Positions 11,611 to 23,064 of a stretch of 64,000 nucleotides of DNA are shown one piece after another; positions within the stretch are counted from its first letter, which is position 1, and every line of letters starts with the position of its first letter. Source of the DNA: Rhizomucor pusillus (lineage: Eukaryota; Mucoromycota; Mucoromycetes; Mucorales; Lichtheimiaceae); assembly GCA_900175165.2 (NCBI GenBank), contig FWWN02000285.1:65953-129952 (forward strand), given 5' to 3'. Both the position numbers and the translations under genes were made by a program. A model generated the notes under the pieces. It was not told the DNA's origin and ran no database searches. It worked only from the letters and a program-made list of their open reading frames with translations.

Positions 11611-13667
11611 ATGAAGATTTTCGCGCTCTCGGTAATAACTGCGCAGCTACTAGCATGCGGCGTTCTAGGAGCAACGTTCAAGGTCATTGCACCGGGATCT
11701 ACAGACGTCGAAGTTTCTGTCAACGGTCAACGTGTTAAATTGACCGCCAAGGACCCTGATATTCCTTACTACATTGGCGATGCTCCCGCAAAGGCTAATG
11801 CAAAATATAAGGTACATAAATCTAATCTATGGATTTATCTCAAGCCGATAATATTATTAATTATCGAAACAAAAAAAAATAGTACATTGTCGACGGAAAG
11901 GAAGAGTCGTTCGACCGTATCTTGGAAGGCGAGAGTACGCGCAACGACTTTTATGAACGCCGGATAACATATGCGGACATTCGTTCTCTTCCAAAACCTA
12001 TAAAGGAAAATGTGAGCAGCAACAATTATTATGAAATGCTCGCGATGTACTTCATTGTTTACATTCATTCTGTGTAGCCGACATGGACTCGAGGTGGTGA
12101 ACGCGGTGCTATCTGGGATACCAACTACATTCCGACTATCTTCATCACTGGCGATAAGCATGATCTCAAAAAGTTGGTCAAGAAGGCTAAGAAGAAGAAG
12201 TACAGTGTCAAGTTTACAATAATTGGTCCCGATGATATCCATTCATTCGAGGAAAGTTGACAAAAGTATCTCGCTTTGGTCCAGATGTTGGTATTCATAC
12301 ATTTCATTCATTTCTGCAGAACTGCGAATTTGGAATTCACGGTGCAGGCAAGAAGCATAACAATGCCAAGCAGAGTTGGGAATGGACTCTTCCCGAAGGC
12401 CAGTTTTTGGATAACCGCAATCACTTCAAATTGAGACACATGGAAGAAGACCCTACCCAGATGCGTGAAAAGTTGTATGCCGATATCTTGGAAGCCATGG
12501 GTGCGCCTGCCAATCTTGCCAACATGGTCAGATTATACATCAACGGCGAGCCCTACGGCACTTTTAACATGTTGGATGATATCATACAATACTCGTTCAT
12601 TATAGCCATGTTCTACAACGGCCATCCTCCCAAGCAAATGGGTCCATTGTATGACGGTGCATCCGGTGCTGACTTCGGCTACCATGAAACAGATGATACT
12701 TACTACTCCTGGATCCCTAATCCAGACAGCCCGCACGACTCGCTGTACATCGAACCACTAACGAAAATTTTCCACGATCTTAACGTCAAGGATGACAGCG
12801 AGATTGAATCGTTTGACAAGAAGTTTGATATCGACCACTTTTTACGCTTTATGGTCATGGAATATCTGACTGGCTCGTGGGATGGTTACTGGATGGAGCA
12901 AACCAACGACGGTGCTTACTGCGACCCTACCGAGAACAATCGCTGGTACTATCTTGGACAAGACTACGATGCTACGTTCGGTGTGAACCTAGACGAACCG
13001 GAGGGCAGGGATTTCGTCAAGGTTTCCTACAAAGAATTCCCTGATAGATATCCGGAGGCTGTCATGATTAATCGTCTGCTTGAAAACGACAAGATCCGCG
13101 AGAAGTTCGAAACGTATCTAAAAGACACTGTGGAGATCCTTTTCAACAATGATACTCTTTGCAAGGAACGTGTGCTTCCCTATCATGAGTTTATCCTACC
13201 TGATCTACAGTGGGACCGCAGCATCGAACAAAGGTCTCCAGGTATCAATTTCGGCTGGACTTTCGACCAGGTTACCGAGAACCTGTGGCACGGCGTATCA
13301 GCTCCCAACAACAACGGGGGCGGTGCAGACTGGGGTCTATGCGAATGGTAACTAGAAAGTGGATGGTTTGAATTGCTGCATGCTAACTTGCCTTGTTAGG
13401 ATCGCTGCTAAGGAGAAAGCTATCAGGAAGGAGTTCTCTATTTCAAGCAGCAGCAAGAGCAGCAGTTCACCTTCCCATGAGGACGACGATGCAGCTCCTG
13501 CCGCTAAATCAGATCAAGTTACACCGGCAGCAGACAAGAAGCAACAGGGTGAACAAGCTGAAATGGATAACATGGTTGCCGCCAAATCAGGAGCACAGTC
13601 GATGGTGATAATCCCAGGCGCCATGGTTTCCGTGGCGATATTGATGATAACCACATTGTTGTCCTAA
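11611..13667 (+). CDS. CotH-family GPI-anchored surface protein
   Basis: The start ATG at 11611 opens a signal peptide (MKIFALSVITAQLLACGVLG). Exons are 11611-11811, 11883-12011, 12078-~12255, ~12320-13347 and 13400-13667. The CotH kinase-like domain shows GIHGAGKKHNNAKQSW, FKLRHMEEDPTQ, MVRLYINGEPYGTFNMLDD, a QTNDGAYCDPTENN block and the acidic YLGQDYDATFGVN motif. The C-terminus is Ser-rich (SSSSKSSSS), then charged, and ends in a hydrophobic tail (VIIPGAMVSVAILMITTLLS) typical of GPI attachment. Members of this family in Mucorales are spore-coat or surface proteins, and some act as host-cell invasins; whether this copy does is unknown. The exon 3/4 junction does not keep frame with canonical GT-AG sites (see findings), so the gene may carry an indel. 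Confidence 0.88.
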
Positions 13668-13800
13668 GAGTTTCTTGCAATTTTTGTTTTGTACGAGTTC
13701 CCCGGTTCTCATATCACTTTCTATTTCGCACCTAATTTAATGCAATTCCCATTCTTTGTTCAGCTGAAATAATAAAAGCTGCAGACACGCTAGAAACAAA

Positions 13801-15084
13801 ATGGACGACATGTACCAATATGCGGCCAGCGCCGCCCGCGAAAATGAGCAACGCAGCAATGCTTCGCAAGGCGAAGAGGACGATGTTATCTTGCAAGCTT
13901 TCAAGTCATTTGATTTTCGAAGCCGTTGGACTAGTCTTGTTGACACAGTCAAAAAGCAGGTACGCCATCTTTTTTGGAAGGTGACCTACCCATGTCTAGT
14001 CACTAAGTTCTGCACAGAGCGAAGAAGTAGTCAACGTTACTCGCAAGGACTTGCAAGAGTTTGCACAGGTACTGCGTTCAGATACCACGTCGCAGAACGA
14101 ACAAGGCGAAGATAAGGGCAAGGCCAGAGCTACTACGTCAAGCGAAGGAGACGACAAACAAGAAGAAGCAGCTAGAATAAGTGGAGGTTTATGGAGCTAT
14201 ATACAAAAGTTGCCAGCAGAGATGTCATCGATACGCTTGCCAGAAAACATCGATTTAAAAGCTTTGCGCGAAGAAATGGACCAAGGAACGCGCTTTGCAG
14301 AGCAGTACCTGCAGACATTCGGGTCCGAAGTCATGCAGATACTGAACAAGACAATTACTGTGCTTGATCCTGAAGAACAAGACGAACAAAGCCAAGGGCA
14401 GGGAAGACCGAGTACAAGCAGCCAGGATTCCCAGCCTGCACCAGGGAAACGTATATAGTGAGTATGCCACTTTGTTGTTGCAAGAATAACCGAGAGAGGT
14501 GGACTGACCCGTTGCTATTACGTGACTAGTGCAAACCGCAAAGACGCTCTTCTTGCAGAGATGCGAACAAATCCAGATACATTCTTGAAGGAGCCTGAAG
14601 CATCAACATCGGAAGACAAGCAAGAATTGCAAAAGGATGTTGAAAAACGCACAGATGAAATTGCGAAACTTCTCGAAGAATATCCAGAGTTGCGAGATAT
14701 GATGGATCGATTAGGTATATCTAAGCATACATTTTTCGTGGCTATTTGGATACGATCTAATGATTTTTAATGTTAGTGCCGGTGCAAGTTAGCTACACGA
14801 CTTTTTGGCAACGTTACTTTTACCATCTCTGGAAGATTGAAAAAGACGAAGAAAAGCGCCGCCTTATCGTGAAGGGTGTACAAGACGAGGATGACACCGA
14901 GGAAGATTTCCAGTGGGACTCTGAAGACGAAGAAGCTTCCACGGAAGCCAGCAAATTAGTCGCTGCTAACGAAGCGAAACAGCAACAGGAGAAACAGAAG
15001 CAGAAGCAGCAGCAACAACAACAATCATTAAAAGGAAAAGAACCAGAAAAGACCGAGCAGGACAGCGACAGTGATTGGGAATAA
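13801..15084 (+). CDS. BSD-domain protein (BSDC1/Dos2-like)
   Basis: Four exons (13801-13959, 14018-14457, 14530-14714, 14777-15084) sum to 364 codons with perfect frame. The N-terminal half is acidic and helical. The BSD core is VSYTTFWQRYFYHLWKIEKD in exon 4, with the diagnostic FW pair. An acidic segment (EDDTEEDFQWDSEDEE) and a Gln/Lys tract follow, ending in DSDSDWE, a terminus common to BSDC1/Dos2-type proteins. BSD domains occur in TFIIH p62 and synapse-associated proteins; the cytosolic Dos2/BSDC1 branch has poorly known function. The gene follows CotH on the same strand with only 133 bp between stop and start. Confidence 0.85.
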
Positions 15085-15496
15085 CCCATGAAGCCGAAAA
15101 TCCACCGCTGTATAGCTGGTCTCAAAGTACACATTCGATAGCTTTTCATATGAAAGCAATTGTATATTTCCTGTTATTCTTGCCGGCGCTCAACCGTTAA
15201 TACAGTATTATCTGAAAGTATTAAGGGGTTTTCAAAACTGCTTCTAGCTGACCCAGATGTTTTATAGCAACGAGAAAGTATACCTAAGTATCTAATAAAC
15301 GTACGCACCTTTCAAATGTCAGTATGTTTATCAACTTGTCTACAAAACTGGGGTGCCCGTAGTAATTCATTGGAGCAATATCTCGTCGAAGGGTGGAGGC
15401 CAAAGTTGATCCATTAAACTCCGCGGGAGGGAAGGGCGGGCAGGCTGGCCAAAAGACCACTTGCTCGCCGAAATTAGAGCCTCCCTCCTTTCACAA
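15085..15496. other. Intergenic region upstream of eL36
   Basis: It holds the BSD gene 3' end and the ribosomal-protein promoter. I see no additional gene or conserved repeat. Confidence 0.5.
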
Positions 15497-16005
15497 ATGG
15501 CAATCCAGCAGCGTACTGGTTTGGCTGTCGGCCGCAACAAGGGTCACATCACCACCCCCCGCGAGCTCAAGCAGAAGCCCTCTCAAAAGAAGGGTGTAAG
15601 TGAACGGATGGATGAAAAATAGGACGGATTTACAAGGATGGATGGATTTTGATACATGCGGCGGGAACATTGAATGCGAACATGTGTGTGCTAAGTGAGG
15701 CATCTCCTACGACATTTAGGCTCTCGGCAAGCGCACTGCTTTCGTCCGCAGCATTGTTCGCGAAGTTGCCGGTTTCTCTCCCTACGAGCGCCGCATCATG
15801 GAATTGATCAAGAACTCCAAGGATAAGCGTGCTAAGAAGCTCACCAAGAGAAGAGTACGTATCGGCAAAGCAGCAATATTTAGTTTCCAGTGAAAGAACG
15901 CAGTCAACTAATAATATACAATCTGTATAGCTCGGTACTCTTCGCCGCGCCAAGAGAAAGATCGAAGAACTCACCGGTGTCATTGCCGAATCTCGTCGTC
16001 ATTAA
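15497..16005 (+). CDS. RPL36: 60S ribosomal protein eL36
   Basis: Three exons (15497-15595, 15720-15854, 15931-16005) encode 102 residues, the usual size for eL36. It begins [17 protein letters not shown] and contains [13 protein letters not shown], the conserved [18 protein letters not shown] block and a Lys/Arg-rich end finishing ESRRH. It is a structural protein of the cytosolic large ribosomal subunit. The first intron (124 bp) is longer than most here. An AATAAA motif follows the stop within about 20 bp. Confidence 0.96.
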
Positions 16006-16162
16006 ATACGAAATACGACAACGAAATAAAGCAAGACTCGCCCACAATCGAGTATACAACACAATGTTACGCCGAACGGGTGTCTTGAGAGGAAATTGCG
16101 ATCGAAATCAAAAGTGGGGATGAACTTTTTATTATCATTACTATTATTGAAAGACTAGATGG

Positions 16163-16213
16163 CGTGTGTACGTGTGTGTGGGTGTGTGGGTGTGTGGGTG
16201 TGTGGGTGTGTGC
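16163..16213. repeat. GT-rich octamer microsatellite in a 3' UTR
   Basis: About four tandem copies of GTGTGTGG flanked by GT dinucleotides lie between the convergent eL36 and C2H2 genes, about 40 bp past the C2H2 stop. It is therefore probably in the 3' UTR of the C2H2 gene, where the transcript would be rich in ACACCC. Confidence 0.8.
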
Positions 16214-16252
16214 GAGTGCTTTTGAATGTATAAGGATGTGTGAATATTTAAA

Positions 16253-17707
16253 TTAGCAACCGACACTGCTGGCGGCGTCGCCTGGATGCCAGCCGAGCAT
16301 GTGCATGGAGGAGGATGAAGAAGTAGGAGCTGCAGCAGCGGGTCCAGGACCATTAGTGCGAGGCGGAGAAGTAGAAAGTGGATGGTGGTAACCTTGGTTT
16401 GCGGCGGCAGCGGCAGCAGCAGCAGCGGAAGAGGAAGGTGGATATGGTGGCGGCGGAGTGCGCATATAGTCATTAAATTCACTCGGATATTGATCGTGGT
16501 AAGAGGGACGCCGTTCTTCGTGCATGAGGCGAGGATGGTAACGGCTTTCGCGACGTTCATGCGTCTTTAGGTGCTGAGTCAAATTGTCTGATCTCGAAAA
16601 GGTTTTCTGGCAGCCGGCGTACGTGCACTGGAAGGGACGTTCCAGGGTATGGATACGCATGTGCCGTTTCAGGTGCTCCAGTCGCTTGAAACGTCGCTGA
16701 CAGTCAGGATGCGTGCAAATATGCTGCTTTTCATCGTCGGAAGAGGATGGTCCGGCTGAAGAGGATGAGGAACTGTCGCAAACATCGTGGGTTGTTGGCA
16801 ACGAGTACTGTCGCTCCCTGTCGGACGCGGGAGGGAGAGTAGGAGGCGGTGGCATGTAGGGCAGATTATCCCCGTTGCTGAATGAAGACCGACTGTAGTC
16901 TGAACGTGGTCTGAACGCAGAATACTTGTCTTGTTCAGGAAGCTGCATCAGGGGAGGACGCGTGTGGAACCCGCTGTCGTGCTGGAAGCTGTGAGGATAT
17001 GGTTGCTGCGTGGGAGCTGGTGGAGGAGGAGGCAAGGGTTGCGCAGAGTCTCGACGCTGCTGCTCCAGTGCCTTTTTCGTGTGCGTCCGATAGTGTGCAT
17101 GGAAATTGTCAGATCGACTGAAGCGCTTGCCACATCCAGGATAAGGGCATGCGTGCGGGCGCTCGCCTGTGTGAACGAGCATGTGGCGCTTCAAATGCTC
17201 GTAACGCTTGAAACTCCAGCCGCAATGTGGGTAGTTGCATACATGCTTGTTTTGTTTACTAGGTTGTCTTCGTGATGGCATGCGTTCCGAAAAGGACATG
17301 GATCTCTGCTTCTGCATGTGCATACTGCCCCAGTACGGGTGGTGCTGATAATCGTCGACAGACATCGCAGAGCACGCCGAAGAGCGTCGATCGATTGGAT
17401 TATCAAATATAAGCTTTGAGGAAGGTGCCGAGGATGATGTAGTAGTGGTGTTAGCAGTAGCCGCGCTGTAACTGTAAGCGTCGGTAGAGAATTTCCGCTT
17501 GAAAGGGCTATTTGTCATGGTTACGGAAGGAGATAAGGATGGTGTAGGCGGTGGCGACATGACTTGATCTGGATCGTTGCTGACAGCATTGTGTGGAGTA
17601 GCCAGGTGGGTTGGAGGAGGCGGTAGGGAATAGGCAGATGGAACGGACGGCTGAGAGGCTCGTCGAGGCGATACGGGTTCGAAACAGTAATTGGTGGAAG
17701 TGTCCAT
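16253..17707 (-). CDS. C2H2 transcription factor with two pairs of zinc fingers
   Basis: A single-exon gene of 484 codons. Two separated finger pairs are visible: [20 protein letters not shown] with [20 protein letters not shown] (about residues 154-212), and [20 protein letters not shown] with [20 protein letters not shown] (about 330-387). Both pairs have the form KRxEHLKRH followed by FSRSDN, so an internal duplication is likely. Such FSRSDN fingers usually read G/C-rich, STRE-like DNA, but the target is not visible. The rest is Ser-, Pro- and Ala-rich and disordered, with an Ala run near the C-terminus. The long upstream non-coding region suggests complex regulation. The specific orthologue is not recognised. 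Confidence 0.9.
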   Translation of the reverse strand: MDTSTNYCFEPVSPRRASQPSVPSAYSLPPPPTHLATPHNAVSNDPDQVMSPPPTPSLSPSVTMTNSPFKRKFSTDAYSYSAATANTTTTSSSAPSSKLIFDNPIDRRSSACSAMSVDDYQHHPYWGSMHMQKQRSMSFSERMPSRRQPSKQNKHVCNYPHCGWSFKRYEHLKRHMLVHTGERPHACPYPGCGKRFSRSDNFHAHYRTHTKKALEQQRRDSAQPLPPPPPAPTQQPYPHSFQHDSGFHTRPPLMQLPEQDKYSAFRPRSDYSRSSFSNGDNLPYMPPPPTLPPASDRERQYSLPTTHDVCDSSSSSSAGPSSSDDEKQHICTHPDCQRRFKRLEHLKRHMRIHTLERPFQCTYAGCQKTFSRSDNLTQHLKTHERRESRYHPRLMHEERRPSYHDQYPSEFNDYMRTPPPPYPPSSSAAAAAAAAANQGYHHPLSTSPPRTNGPGPAAAAPTSSSSSMHMLGWHPGDAASSVGC

Positions 17708-17761
17708 GCAGAAAACAGAAATGAATGAAACTGGGAAAACAGATCAAGAGGATGCACGCAA

Positions 17762-17770
17762 TATATATAT
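17762..17770 (-). promoter_or_regulatory. TATA-like box of the C2H2 gene
   Basis: An alternating TATATATAT tract lies about 55 bp upstream of the C2H2 ATG (17707) on the transcribed side. It is a good core-promoter candidate. Confidence 0.4.
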
Positions 17771-19788
17771 GAGGGTGATTGACATCGAGCAGATATTTTT
17801 CGTCATTATAGCGCTCGAACCTTGTTTGGCTTGACAGGATCGAAGATTATCCCCGGTTCCAGCCAATGTGCTCTGTAACTATATTTAGTCATATTATGGA
17901 AAGAGGTCCCAAACCAGCACAGTCAATGTTGGTTGCTGCTTGAGATGTGTGCATCTTCTGTCTTTCATCAAAATCGTCCCTCCTCCCCCCTTAAAGAATA
18001 CCTGCAGGACGATGCAGACTGAGGTACATGCTCGACATGGGATGGACCGGACTGAATTATCCATACCTATTAAAAGATTGTAGGTATAGCATCTTGTGTT
18101 AGGTAGTAGATACACGCTAAAACGATGTAGGTTCTTCTCGTTAGTGAACCTAACCTCCTCAGATCCTAAAAAACGCTTGCTCCCCTTATTTTTCTTTTTT
18201 CCTTCTCTCTCGCGTCCCATGTGAAGCTCATCAGTCGGCAGCAGTCTCTATTAAACTCCTGCAGCATCGGTGAAGGGGTTTACCTATCAGGCAAGACGAC
18301 AAACACTGCAAACTATTAAGGGACATTACCCTCTCTTACCTGTTGCCTCCTTTTGCACCAACAATGGGTTCATGCACGGTCGCTCAATTCCTCACGGTCA
18401 GGGGCGGAAAGCATCCCCTTGTATTAAGGAGGTCTCCTTCTATCACACAAACCCCTATTTGGATGAGACCCCCTTCCCCCCTCGGGAGGAAACAGGGAAG
18501 CAAGCAAAGAAGAAAGAATTACTTGGTAGAGAAGAAGCTACGATGGTCTCTACTCCTTTCATCGATTCCGGGTCTGAGGAAAATCCCCGTTTGATAGCAG
18601 CCTTGGCTCTCATCGATTATCATCGCGCTCCCTTTCAGTGGTGAAGACGAAATCCTCCTTAAGGAGGATACACGTCCGATATTTACACCTTCAAACGATC
18701 ACTGTAAACATTGTAACGCACGGTCGTTCTCTAGTCCTGTTAGAAAGCGTGTGTATTCACTTTGAATCTGGAGTCACCCGACCTCATACGCTATCATGGA
18801 ATTAGACTTGCTGCGGCGAATGGCATCGTCCGTTGCTAGTAAGCAAAACGTTGCCATGGATGATGTTATGTATACGTCTCTCAAGGTTATATTTTGTACT
18901 CTCTAGACTATCTTGCCTTGATAAGATTGCATTCCGCTCAGGTCCATTTAATAAAGTACAACAGGAATCGGATCTTCTAAACCAATGCTACATGTATGAC
19001 AGATTGTCGGACTGCGTACAGTCAAACATATGCAATTGCACACTTGATTAACAGTTGACAATTATGATTATTCACGAAGATCGATTGTATGCATGTAACA
19101 ATTCCTGTAAATCCAAGTCTCAGGAAATCTCTGCTGAGGAGAGGATTTCTTTCTTCTAACAGATCAAGTAAGTGTGATATCCAAATGGGGTGATTTATGC
19201 GAAATGCAAGCTTAGCCTGCATTCATTACCAAGGGGTTAATCTTAAATAGGAGCCCGCGAACAGATATTACACAGAGATTACAAGGAGATAATCACTTAC
19301 ATACATCTACAGATATAGAGAAGAAGATACATAGATAAAGATGCACAGCAAGGAGACTGCACGGTCTGCGGCAACGCGTGCTTTCCTAGCATATTTCTTT
19401 TTTCCTTCAGGCACAATGCAAATAGAAGGTCTCGTCCCTTGCTACTTGTCCCCCCTCCCTTTGCATTGGACCCTTCTGACAGTGCCAAGGAAAGCAAAGA
19501 AAGAAAAAGGGAAGATGCTTGAAAACAGGGGAATTTACAAGTACACTGCTGTTTCAAGCTAACAGCAATGGTTTCAATGCAGTGTGTTTGTAAGCATCTA
19601 ATGTAGCAAACAGCACTAACGACTCAACGGATATATCAAATGGAAAATTGCGTAATCCTATAGAGTGTTGATTGGTAAGAATACAGAAGAACAACACAGT
19701 GTGTATGACCGCTCTTCTGTACCAAAAGGGATCAACCCCGCCCGGCGAAGGCATTTGTCAGCCTTTCCTTGTTCTCTCTTTGTAGATC
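17771..19788. other. Long intergenic region between C2H2 and GSH2
   Basis: About 2 kb with no exon chain I can support on either strand. It lies between two divergent genes and is best read as upstream regulatory DNA, mostly for the C2H2 factor. It contains several purine- or pyrimidine-rich tracts, such as those near 18180-18210. Confidence 0.45.
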
Positions 19789-21865
19789 ATGAACTATCCA
19801 CCCTCGCTCGCATCCAGACAACAAGAAGAGCTATTGAGAGACGCGATCGACTGGGCGTTGGCGCACGGTCTCGTCGTGCGTCCGACAACAGACAAGCAGC
19901 AACACTTTAGTAATAACAGTGCAGTGACGCACGCCCCTTTCGCTTTGTACCCGACACCATTCCCGCGTGCCGAGTTTGAGAAGGCAAAAGGATTACAGCA
20001 GCCCTGGAACAAACTCATTCACAGTTTGAGCGAGGACGATGAACTCATCACTGAAGTTATGAAAACGTGAGCAAACAAACTTTATTTGCCTTTTTTTGTC
20101 GTTATCTCCCTCTCCCACCTCGCCGTGTGTCCCAGCATCATATTAAACCCACATGTCTTGCTTTTGAATAGGCTCAAGGGCGTGGATGAGTTCATGGAAA
20201 AGTTGTATGACATTTACATTGAAACGAGGAAGGAGGGTATTATTCAGGTACATTGAGGGGGAGCACCCCCAGCCAGGGCAGGCATCAATGGCAAAAGAAA
20301 ACATTATTTTCATTGTATTCATAACGTACACACGCTTTCTCTCTCTGTGTTAGCCTGCGTCTTTGGGTATCCATAGATGCGATTATTTACTGCACGCGGC
20401 GCCTGGTACTGATGCAAAATCGGCGAGGATCCAGCAGGTCGAGTTCAACACTATAGCCGCAAGTTTTGGTTGCTTGAGCGCACGCACAAGCAAACTACAT
20501 AGGTAACAAATTGACTTACCCATTGCATGGAACTTATGGCCGCTGACACATCTCTTTCGCCGTAAAGATATCTTTTGGAAGCAGTAGAGGGGTACGGAGG
20601 CGGTCAAATTAAGCTCGACCAGCTTCCAGAAAATCGGTCTGTGGAGGCCATTGCAAAGGGCATAGCGAGTGCCTGGAACCTTTACGGTAACCCCCAGTGA
20701 GTGTCATGGCGATTGATCGGTGCAATAATGAATATAAAATGTTAATTTTCTGGGCAGTGCATACGTGTTAATGATAACGCAGCCTGGAGAACGCAATGCT
20801 TTCGATCAACGATGGATTGAATATACATTGTTGGAAAGGTATTACAAAGATGGTTAGCTCTTTGCCGTATTAGGCTGACACGGTCGAATCCATCAGCCAT
20901 GGTATCCGGATGTTGCGCCGGACGCATGCGGAAATTGCGGAAAGGGCGACGCTCGATCCAAAGAGCAGGGCTCTAAAGATGTATGCATACATTTTGCTTG
21001 CCGTTGCGTGCAGTCACTAAAGTCACCAATGATACAGCGACGGACACGAAATTGCAGTGAGCTACTTCCGATCTGGCTACGGACCTGAAGATTATCCAAC
21101 GGAGAAAGTAAGATGAAGGAAGGGATAGGGACAGATTCGATGGATGAGCACGGTGCTAACAGCAATTACTCGAATAGGAATGGGCAGCAAGACTTACCAT
21201 TGAACGGTCACTGTCCATCAAATGCCCTACGGTGGCATATCAATTGGTCGGTGCCAAAAAGGTACAACAAATATTGGCCATGTCAGGTCGTCTGGAGCGA
21301 TATGTAGACAAATACACGGCCGAACTTATTCGGGAATCGTTTGCGGGGCTTTACCCGTTGGACGATACTCCGGAGGGCAAAAGAGCATATGAGATGGCAT
21401 TGGAAGACCCTGATCGATTCGTCATGAAACCTCAGCGAGAAGGCGGAGGAAATAACATTTACGGATCAGATATCACAGCTGCATTGCAAAAACTCAGCCA
21501 TACTGAGCGAAATGCGTACATTCTGATGGACCTAATTAGAAGTCCTCCGCTGCAGAACCTGATGGTTCGAGAAGGGCAACTGGTGGAAGGCGAGGTTGCC
21601 AGCGAACTTGGTATCTACGGCATTTATCTAAAGTAAGTTTTTGTTTTTCCTTTTCTTTCTTGTTCTTTTTGCTTCTCCTTTATCTTTGCACATCGTATCT
21701 CTCCAACAAAAATACACTGACAAAACTGTGTCTCGCTGCAGCGACGGCGAGAAGGCGATAGTTAACGACATAGGAGGCCACCTGTTGCGTACGAAAGCGC
21801 ATAAAACCAAGGAAGGAGGCGTAGCGGCAGGCTTTGCTGTAATTGATAGCCCATTGCTCGTTTAA
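19789..21865 (+). CDS. GSH2: Glutathione synthetase
   Basis: It catalyses the ATP-dependent joining of gamma-glutamylcysteine and glycine, the last step of glutathione synthesis, in the cytosol. Nine exons join in frame from the ATG at 19789 (MNYPPSLASRQQEELLRDA) to the TAA at 21863-21865. Family landmarks are DWALAHGLVVR, the substrate block QVEFNTIAASFG, RVL-type core SHGIRMLRRTHAEI, the loop GHEIAVSYFRSGYGPEDY, CPTVAYQLVGAKKVQQ and the glycine-rich ATP loop KPQREGGGNNIYG. The C-terminus shows LRTKAHKTKEGGVAAGFAV, the eukaryotic GSH synthetase signature. The intron near 20840-20900 splits the serine of LES|HGIRM. Confidence 0.95.
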
Positions 21866-21977
21866 AGTAATAAACTGGATTGTCACACACAACGCACCAT
21901 ATTCAAAAAAAGAACTGCCCCCGAACAGGCGCGTATTTTTTTGCTTGTCCCTTTTTTCCTCTCTTTACCTCTAAACA

Positions 21978-22716
21978 ATGGTAACATCTCGACTGCTTTG
22001 CTACCTGCCTCGCACTGACTGGATATGTTCTAGGCTGATCAACTCACTGAAGAACAAATTGCCGAGTTCAGGGAAGCTTTTTCTCTGTTCGACAAGGACA
22101 ACGATGGTGCCATCACGACCAAGGAGCTTGGCACTGTAATGCGCTCGCTCAACCTGAACCCCACCGAGGCTGAACTGCAAGACATGGTAAAACAATCAAG
22201 CGAGTTTATGCAGAGAGAAGGAGAGAGGGGCATGTAGTAATATTTTCTGCTATTTTAAAGATCAACGAAGTCGACAGTGACGGAAACGGTACAATCGACT
22301 TCAGCGAGTTCCTGACTATGCTTGCCCGGTAAGAAGTGTTTTTTTTTTCTTTCTTTCCATGTCATGATATGTATGCTAGATAAAACTGACTGTGCGGTCT
22401 GGTCATGTAGAAAAATGAAGGACACCGACTCTCAAGAAGAAATCCAGGAAGCCTTCAAAGTCTTTGACAAGGATGGCAACGGATACATCTCGGCAGCTGA
22501 GCTGCGTCATGTTATGACGTCTCTGGGTGAAAAGTTGACTGAGGAAGAAGTAGACGAAATGATCCGCGAGGCTGATATCGACCAAGACGGTCAAATCAAT
22601 TACGAAGAGTTTGTCAAAATGATGGTTAGTCATACTTCATCACCTGCTGCTGCTGCTACGTACAATCACGTTTGCTCATCATCTCTTTTCTTTTCTTTCA
22701 ATAGATGTCGAAATAA
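21978..22716 (+). CDS. CMD1: Calmodulin
   Basis: Five coding exons (21978-21980, 22034-22186, 22261-22328, 22411-22624, 22705-22716) total 450 nt, giving the canonical 149 residues. The first coding exon is only the ATG, and the last encodes just MSK and the stop. It begins [20 protein letters not shown]. Four EF-hand loops are visible: [36 protein letters not shown] and [10 protein letters not shown], each with acidic residues at positions 1, 3 and 12. It is the cytosolic Ca2+ sensor for calcineurin, CaM kinases and other targets. All loops appear competent for Ca2+ binding, unlike the fourth loop of budding yeast. Confidence 0.97.
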
Positions 22717-23064
22717 AAATAAACAACTAATAGGAATGATATAACCCGAAATGGAGATTACTGCTTTTCGTTTTCTTCGATATTACATTTGCTTGTTAAC
22801 ATACAAATCGTTCCTCGCTTTTACAGATACATTGGCGTTGAGCCAAGTCAGATTTTTGTGAGCATCGAGAGAGGGAGAGAGAGCGCTGCATTTAGTGCTT
22901 CGCAGCCACCACCTATAAATGCTTAAGGTCCTTGTGATACTACTACTGATGGTGCTGGCAAGGATTGTCCATCCGTTCTTCAGCTGAGCGGGTTCTGCTG
23001 CTGGGTTATTCATTTTCCCCTCTCTTTCCAACTTTTTATCAACCCCCAACTCCTCCCACTCGAC
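22717..23064 (+). promoter_or_regulatory. CMD1-ADI1 intergenic region with TATA box
   Basis: A TATAAA element (about 22914) lies 150 bp before the ADI1 ATG and a pyrimidine-rich tract (about 23017-23060) leads up to it. No gene is seen inside. Confidence 0.4.

Noticed and set aside
16931..17275. Plus-strand frame opposite the C2H2 gene
   Set aside because: Shadow of the zinc-finger exon; no independent support.
18270..18644. Plus-strand frame of 124 codons in the long C2H2-GSH2 intergenic region
   Set aside because: It begins at a GTG, has no recognisable features and no splice support.
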